Shown one piece after another: positions 21,001 to 30,000 of a DNA stretch of 64,000 bases; the first letter of the stretch is position 1, and every line of letters starts with the position of its first letter. Location: NCBI RefSeq assembly GCF_905220415.1, contig NC_059567.1:186001-250000 (forward strand). The letters are read 5' to 3'. The position numbers and the translations under genes were made by a program. A model generated the notes under the pieces. The model saw nothing but the letters and a program-made list of their open reading frames with translations, was not told the origin of the DNA and searched no databases. This DNA comes from Colias croceus (lineage: Eukaryota; Arthropoda; Insecta; Lepidoptera; Pieridae).

Positions 21001-24000
21001 GCGCTCAAGGCCCGCGATAGAAGCTATGCAATAGCTTAAAAACAATGTCAACGTAACATATTATTGTACATTTCCAAAGTTAATTAATAATTTTAAACAA
21101 TTTGTTGGAGTAATTTCTTAAAATCGAAACATGATTCTAACATTTTATTTTCACAGGCTGGATAAAAACTCTTTCCGAACAGAGTTCGAAGGGAGTCATA
21201 ACAAACTCAAGGAAGGACCTTCTTAACGACCATTCAGCAAGCGCCCATAGTTCTTGCAGCGAACAAGAGATTGTACAAGAGAAGAGAGTTAAGAAGAAAA
21301 AAAAGAAGAAAGAAGAGAAGCCGGTGAAGAAGCTGGTGGTGATGCAGAAGATACCGGCTAATGTTAAAAAGGTGTGTAGATTTAGTTATTATTAGTAGAT
21401 AATACTGAAATTTAGACACTATAGAATTGGTAATAAAGCACATTATTCAACTAGCATTTCCTTTCTGAATTGGATCTTTTTTGACGATAGACCATCAAAA
21501 TAGGTTAAAAGATTTAAATAGTTTTAAGTTACAGATATAATTGAGTATTTGAATAAAAAATTTTTTTGTGCTAAATGGAAAGATTATACATATATATTAG
21601 TTTTATAGCAAAACTATTTTTTTAAATTTTTATTTGCAATAATTCAAAAGTTATTTCCAAATAAAAATTAGTCTTTGAATTCAGTACCGAAAACACACCG
21701 ACAACTCCCGAAGCGTCACCCGGACGCGTGTGACGTCATAATGTTAGTTTTCACTGCAGTTGATACAAAAACGTATACAACTAAAACATTTTGACGTCAC
21801 ATCTATGGTGACCAGTCGTGGCGCGTTTATAGTCACGTGATTTTAATTTAAATTTCATCAATTTTTAATTGCTTTTATTTAATTGAAAAAAATTTTTTTT
21901 GGTGTTTTTTGCATTAAATATCAATATTATTAATAATAAGGTTTTAAAATACATAAAAAAATCAATATTTTTTTTTATTCAAATACTCAATTGGGAGTTG
22001 TTATAAAAGAATAATAATTGAAAATAATATACATGTAATGAAAAATATATTTTTCATTAATTTGAATTCCCGCGCAATCTGACCGAAACATCAAAACAGT
22101 AATTTATAATTCTATGTTTGAGTCTAATCTGTGGTAAAGAAAACTTGAAGGTAATCTATGGATCTCACAAAAAGCGCTCGTCATTGTGGATAAAATTACT
22201 ATTGATCCTTTATTGTGATTTAATTAAGAAACGACACAATTATAAACATTAAATGTTGTTTCTTTATTTACAGGTACGATCTTGTGTTAATACTAAATGT
22301 GAAATTCAACTAATCTATACATATAATAAAATCGTAGGAAAGTCAAAACTGTACATTGAATATTTTTTTAAAAGAATACCTGGGCCGTGATCTATAATCG
22401 ATATAGAAGCCAAAAACATAGTTTTTAGAATTTTTGTCTGTTTGTCTGTTTGTCTGTTTGTCTGTTTGTCTGTTTGTCTGTATGTTTGTCCGAGCTAATC
22501 TCGAAAAGTACTGCATAGATTTACTTCAAATTTTGTATGAATATTACTAACAGGACGGGTGAGGCTATAGGCTACATATTATTAAGCTATCACCTACGGG
22601 GGAGGAGCTGTGAACCTTTATTTTTCTTACGTATTCCGTGTATTACGACAGCGTACAATCTAAAGACTCATGTTTAAATGTTGGTTTCGAGTAAGCCATG
22701 CTATTATCTAGCTTTACAAAATAAAAACTATGTCATTTACGTAATTTGGGCAGAGAAACAGTTTAATGAATTTAGTAGTATAAAGACAAATTAGAAACAG
22801 CGCCATCTATTAAATGTTATAAAAATCAAATCAATTTACACGTTAACTATTGGAAATTAATAATCAAATGACGCATATATAAATGTTGTTTGACAATATC
22901 TAGATTGACACTATAAAAAATTATGCCATTTAAGTAACTTGGGAAGAGAAACATAGCTTAAAGAATGTAAGTTGTATAATGTTAATTTTGTAACAGCGCC
23001 ATCTATGAGATTTCGTAAAAATCAAATCAATTTACATGTTAACACTACTGAACACAATGTTAAAAATTAATAATTTAAATATAATTATGTTATTTATTTA
23101 TTTAACTCTTTAACCCATATCTTCCGTTCCCTATAAGATATATTTCGTGTAAATAATAAACTACATTTTTTTTAAAGTGAGGGTAGATGTTTATTATTTT
23201 AAGTAAAAATAGACACCATTATCTACAGTTAATCTAATGATTGTGTTCCAAAGAGTATAATAATATATTGTTGTGTTCATTAGTTACAATTTTAAAAATC
23301 TTCGTGTTTTATAAATTTACTAGCTTACCGCCCGCGGCTTCGTCCGCTTTGTCTAAAACCTAATAAATTATGTACTAAAACCTTCCTCTTGAATTAGTCT
23401 ATCTATTAAAAAAACCGCATCAAAATCTGTTGCGAAGTTTTAAAGATTTAAGCATACAAAGGGACATAGGGACAGAGAAAGCGACTTTTTTTATACTATG
23501 TAGTGATATTTATAAAGCAATTGAATGCCATAAAACAAAAAATAACAAATGCAATCTTCGTGTTTTGTGAATTTTCACCATCATGCGTTCCCACAAAAGG
23601 TAAGTTGTTGTTGTTTGTTGGTAAGTTGTTAAATGAAATGAAATGAATGCTTCTTTTATTATTTTGAGGTGCATTGGGAACAGAAGTTTTTGATAAAATT
23701 TTATTTGTAAGTAGCTTTTTTTATAGATTTACAGTTAACTTTTGATTTTTTTATTTACAGATTCAATGCTAATAAAATTATATCGCCTTTGGAAGACGAT
23801 TTCTGCTGATATTTTTACTACACCACTTGAAAATTGATGATTTGATGATAAAGACAGTAGCAGCGAGGATTAAGTGGAAATTAGTAATCATCCGCTTCGT
23901 CAATTTTTGACTGAAGTTAATGTCCAACGTCCAATGGTTCAATCATTGGAAGTATCTCGGGAAATTTTGGAGGATATTTTTCAGGAAGGAGAGGAGGGGC

Positions 24001-27000
24001 AGCCAACCACATATCAAACTACTACGTTTTAGTACCGAAAAAAATGTTATTGCCAAATGAAACGTAAATTTTGTACTCACAACTTTACAAGTAATGTTTT
24101 AAGTTATCAGATAACCGCAAAGTCAAAATTTTATTTTTATTTTGACTTTGCGGTTATCTGATTATAATATTTATCGTTATGGCTATCGACGTACCGACCG
24201 TACTGGGATCAGAGTAGGTACATGATATACAGTTCATCATCCAGGATTGCTTAGAGCATTTTCACACTGAAAAAGAAGTTTTCTTTGAATCGTAGTTGCT
24301 TCATTTATTTATTTTTAATCATTTTACATAATATGTTTTATATTTTATAAATATATCATTTTCATTATTTAAGTAGATAAAATTAATTATGTAACGGTTT
24401 TATAAGAAAACACATTATATTTGTTAGGCGACGGTGATTTCTTCCAGGCAAAAGATATTCATCAGCTCAATAAAATTGAACAGTATGTTGTTAGTTATTC
24501 TTTAGATTCACAATTGTAATGAGCATTTCCGCATGCAAGTTGTATCGTAGTTTAGATATATCATAGTTTTTACATATTAAAGTTCCAACAAAACCCTCAA
24601 ATTTTTTAGTAGAGTTGAGCAAGATAATTTGAAAAATGTGCCGTGTTAAGTATTATAGAATTATAGAAAAGGTTAGTACGTTGGTAATTATTATTTCTTC
24701 TTCATTAACATGTTGTTAGTAAAATTAAACTTTAACTTACAGTCAAAGTAGTCAAAGTATATTTTAACTAATACTACTTAATATCTATTATACTTATGTT
24801 CAGTATTTATCTGTATTATTATTGCTTGACAATTAATATATTTTCATGTCGTATACCAAATTATAAACATAAGTTTAATGTGTAATTAGCTGGATTTATT
24901 TTTACACACTCACAGACTTAGGTATATTTTATGTTAAATGATAAAAGAGTGTTAATATGTAGTGTAAACCATAATACATTTTTTCACAATTAAAAACTTT
25001 ACTTACTCAATATGAAGACCGTTTGACAAATGATAGGGTGCATCATAATAAGATGAACATGAGCATAAGCAATGACTAGAGTAGGGACGCGAATATTATA
25101 ATTATATTTTAAGATACAAGGTCAAGTTTACCATTTGATAGGATCCCTTTTGTCTGAAGGCCAACCTAAGTTTGTTTAAATATATTTTGTATTCGACTAC
25201 AACGAATAGTGGAATACAAGAAATCAATATTTCTCAAATTTAAAACTGAACTCATTTCACAATTTTAGAACAGGTTAATTCGTATGTATGCAGTTTTAAA
25301 TCGACATTAGAAGCTTTTCCTCAAGATGGTGATATCGGCACTCAGGAACTCCCTGGACGTGTTATAACGCGCAGGCCACAGTATTACAATTTTTCCTACA
25401 GTAGGGCGACGAATGTATTTTCACATAGCAACGGAGGGGAACTCACGGGGGGTCAAGTGACGCGGGCCACGTACCACAAACATGCTTAGTTTGTGGTATC
25501 GAGCGCGAAAGATAGTCATCGTGTTTTTAGTAAAGTTACTATGTAAACTAACGTAATTTAATACTTAGGTACATATTCTATAATGGTGTGCTCAAACTGT
25601 TAATCTACATTTAATTTAGATTATTATTTGATACTAAGTAATGTAGAATTTAAACCACATTCATTCATGTTTTCTTCAGATTTTAAGATTTTCTTATCAG
25701 AGTGTTCAATTTTAATGTAGTTAAATTTTATAAGAGACAATAATTAAGAACATTTTAAAATAGTGTCACGTATTTTTTTTAAACGACGAATGACGAAAAA
25801 CGACCTAATCGCGGACGAAGTCGCGGGCAACAGCTAGTGAATACTAAATGTGAACTATGTAAACTAATTACAATAAAACTTTATTTACAGAGAAACTCAA
25901 TTGTGTTTTGTGTCGCCCAAAACTTGGGAAAATACCTTATAAAACAACATTTATTGTAAGAAGATGGAAAAATTAAAATTTATGTTCCAAGTAAAACCAA
26001 CAACAGATGGAAAGTCAAACTTTATTGCCATAACCTTAATTGCCACGCAAGATGACAAAGTCTACTTAATCCCTGAAGAATATCAAACAATATCGTTTCA
26101 TAAACATATCTTAGCCTCGAAAAGCTTCACCACTGTGAAAAATACATTAAAAAAACGATATCAAACCAGAAATGTTTGGATAAAAACTACAGAGGATATT
26201 TTAAAAACATATGTTGATGAGGACGGCAACATGATTTTCCAGGACCAATTTCTAGAGGAAAGTACCCAAGAACAATTATCTTTTGAGAGTAAAAAGTATT
26301 CTGAAGATCCTGTAATAAAAATTTTAGAAAAATTAGTTGAAGATCAACAAAACAAAGAAAAACAAAGTGTAAAAAAGTTAGCCGAGAGATTTGTTATTGA
26401 AAAGTTTGACGGAAGAAACTCAAGTGCATATGAGTGGATGAATGTATTTGAAAAAGAATGTACAAGGTTTGACATAATAAAAGATGAAGAAAAAATTGAA
26501 ATCTTCCGACTATTTTTAGAAAAATCATGCACTGATTGGTATTCTTCCATGATGATAAAGTTAAGTCTACACTCCGAATGGTCAAAATGGAAATCAAGTT
26601 TCTTGCAAACTTATGCCAATAAAGGTTGGACATCTAGCAAGTATGCTTTATCGTTCAAGTATCAATCAGGATCTTTACTAGAGTATGCAGTGAAAAAGGA
26701 AAAACTTTTACTCGAGATAAGGAAAACAATGGATGAAGGCACCCTAATTGATATAATTGCTGCAGGCTTACCAGATTTTATAACAGATAAAATTAACAAA
26801 GAAGAAATTTTACATACAAGCAATTTATTCAATGAACTAGGCAAATTAGAACATCTGGTCACAAAGAAAAAAAATATCTTCAAGAAAAAAGAAGATTTAA
26901 AGCCAATTAAAGAAAAATGCAGTATATGTGAAAAATTAAAAAAAGGCATACGCTTTCATTCAGAAGATTCCTGTTGGTTTAAACAAAAGACAAATATTGA

Positions 27001-30000
27001 AAAGGATAAAAAGCAAATAAAACTTATAAACAATTCAGAATTAGAATGTGAATTACAGTGTGAAGACCAAAAAAACTAATAGTGCCGCCATTGATCAAAA
27101 TAAAATTAGTACTCAATGAAAATATTGAAGTATTCGGAATCTATGACTCGGGGTCTAATGTCTCATTGATAAACTCAAAATTATTAAAGATAAAGAATGA
27201 GGATACCGGTCTCTCCAACAAGACAAATTTAAAAACGATTAATGGCGTTAAGAAGGCAAATGGAATAATTACTCTTGATGTTGGCATATTTGATTTGAAA
27301 AAAAAAATGAATGTTTTTGTAATAGACAAAGAAAATTTTGATTATGATTTTTTAGTGGGACTAGACTGCATAAAGGAATTTTATCTAGTTCAAAATGAAA
27401 ACTTGGAAATTAGCCAGAAAATACCAATACAAAGAAATGAAATTGTTTCTAAGGAATCAAATAAAAGAAATACGGATTTTAAGAAAATAAAATCCGAAAA
27501 TTTAGTAAACTTCAACGAAGACTTCAGTGAAGAAAACTTCAAAATTTGTATTAACCATCTGGACTATCTGGAAAAGGCTTTGATTGATGAATTAATATCC
27601 AAAAATAAAACAGTGTTCGCAAAGGACAAATATGACATAGGAAAGGTAACTGATTATGAAGCACACATTGATCTGCTAGTAGAAAAATATTGCAGTAAAA
27701 GGCCATACCGTTGCACAATGGAAGACAAAAAAGAAATTGAGAACCAGGTAGCAAAATTATTAGAAAAAAATATTATAGAAGAATCATATAGCCCATTCGC
27801 AGCACCAGTCACATTAGCATTTAAAAGAGATGAAAACAAACGATCAAGATTGTGCATAGATTTTCGTGACTTAAATAAAATAGTGGTACCTCAATCACAG
27901 CCATTTCCTCTTATTGAGGACCTCATAATAAAAACAAGAGATTGCAATTATTTTTCAACTCTTGACTTTCATTCAGCATTTTGGTCTATACCTTTGCGTG
28001 TTTCAGATAGACACAAAACTGCATTTGTGACACAAGAAGGTCACTATCAATGGACCTGCTTACCATTCGGATTGAAAACTTCTCCAGCCATCTTCCAGAG
28101 GATAATGTGTAATATAATACGGAAGCACAAGCTCACAGAGTTTACGGTATGTTTCATTGATGATAGTTTGCTATTCTCAAAATCTTTCTCGGATCATGTC
28201 AGGCACCTAAAACAACTATTTCAAGCAATTAAAAGTGAAGGTTTAAAACTAAACTTCTCTAAATGCCCGTTTGCAACAGACTCAGTTAAATACTTGGGTC
28301 ATGTAATACAGAATAACTCAGTCAGGCCACTGAAAGATAACTTAGTATCAATAAAAGATTTTCCAACCCCAAAAACTAAAAAAAATGTGAGGCAATTCTT
28401 GGGGAAAATAAATTTCTACCATAAGTATGTGCCAAATATAGCAATAAAATTAGAACCATTACATAACCTTTTGAGAAAAGGACAACCTTTTAACTGGACG
28501 AAATCGTGCCAAAAAACATTTGAAGAAATGAAACAAATATTGTGTTCTCAACCAATATTAACAATCTTTGACCCAAACTTACCTATTCACATATACACAG
28601 ATGCCAGTATACTAGGAGTGGGAGCTGTCCTAAAACAACCACAAGAAAACAGCGAAGAGAAACCAGTAGCATACTTCTCAAAGAAATTGAATCAAGTACA
28701 AAAAAGAAAGAAAGCTGTTTATCTGGAATGTCTTGCAATTAAAGAATGTGTAAAATATTGGCAACATCTATTGATAGGTAGGAAATTTATTGTCTTTTCC
28801 GATCACAAGCCACTGGAGAATATGAACATAAGGTCAAGAACAGACGAAGAATTAGGTGATCTGTCATACTATTTATCACAATATGATTTCCAAATTAAAT
28901 ATTCTCCTGGAAAATACAACACTAAAGCTGATTGCCTGAGTAGGAATCCAGTCCTCGAACCCCATGAAAACCAAGATGAACAGTTAAAAATAGTTAACAC
29001 AATAACACTAGAAGACATCTTAAAAGATCAAATAAAAAATGAATATATACAGTGCAGAAAAGATAAGTTACAAATAAGGAACAATATTTACTACAAGAAA
29101 GTAAACAAAAAAGAGAAAATAATTATATCGGAGAAATTCAGCTTAGAATTTATGAAAAATGTCCATACAGATCTTGGTCACATAGGAATTAAACAGATGC
29201 AAAGAATGATTAGCTCAGTGTATACAGCAGAAAACATGTCAAAAAATATAAAAAGTATCTGTGAAAATTGTATAGTATGTTTAAAAAATAAATCAAGAGG
29301 ACAAAATAAATATGGATTGATGTCCCACTTGGGTCCTGCTACAAAACCTTTTCAGATATGCTCTATTGATACCATTGGAGGTTTTGGAGGTTCTAGATCA
29401 ACAAAGAGATACTTACACCTGCTATCAGACCACTTTACTAGGTATGCATATATTTTAACATCAAGCACTCAAAACGCAAATGATTTCATCAAACTGATAA
29501 GAAACTGTGCAGAAACAGATGAGATTGAATTGATACTCTCAGACCAGTACCCAGGTATCAATTCAAAGGAGTTCAAGAATTTTTTGGACGAAAAGAATAT
29601 TTTATTAATTTTTACTGCAGTGAACTCTCCTTTCTCAAATGGCATAAATGAAAGACTAAACCAAACGCTAGTCAATAGAATCAGGTGCCGGATAAATGAA
29701 CGTGAAACAAAAATAGCTTGGTCAACTATAGCCCACAACTGTGTAAAAAATTACAACGAAACAGAACACACTGTTACAGGGTATGCTCCAAAATACCTAC
29801 TCTATGGCACAGATGTGAAAATTTTACCAAATGAGCTGAAGCAGGAGAAGACAGAATACAATTTGTTCCAGGCTAGGAAAAAAGCTCTTGAAAATACAAT
29901 CAGATCACATGATTACAACAAGACAATTTATGATAAAAATCGCAGACATATAGACTTCAAAATTGGTGATACCGTTTTTGTGGAGAATGGAAACAGACTT

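Larger units (their letters stand above)
22314..25837 (+). mobile_element. Non-autonomous Helitron (3524 bp) inside the Gypsy-2 5' LTR
   Basis: It starts TCTATACATATAATAAA and ends GAAGTCGCGGGCAACAGCTAG, with A before and T after, so TC...CTRR between A and T, as Helitrons require. The 3' LTR has the uninterrupted CAACTAATGAATAC, confirming the junctions base by base. The terminal sequences are those of the Lep1-type family common in moths. Inside are a TCTG/TTTG microsatellite (about 22435-22490), a ~193-bp tandem duplication, a smaller Helitron, a perfect palindrome and unidentified DNA. It encodes no RepHel protein. Confidence 0.9.
22034..25941 (+). repeat. Gypsy-2 5' LTR, split by a Helitron
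   Basis: The LTR parts are 22034-22313 and 25838-25941. The inserted DNA at 22314-25837 is absent from the 3' LTR, which therefore serves as the empty site. Confidence 0.93.
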
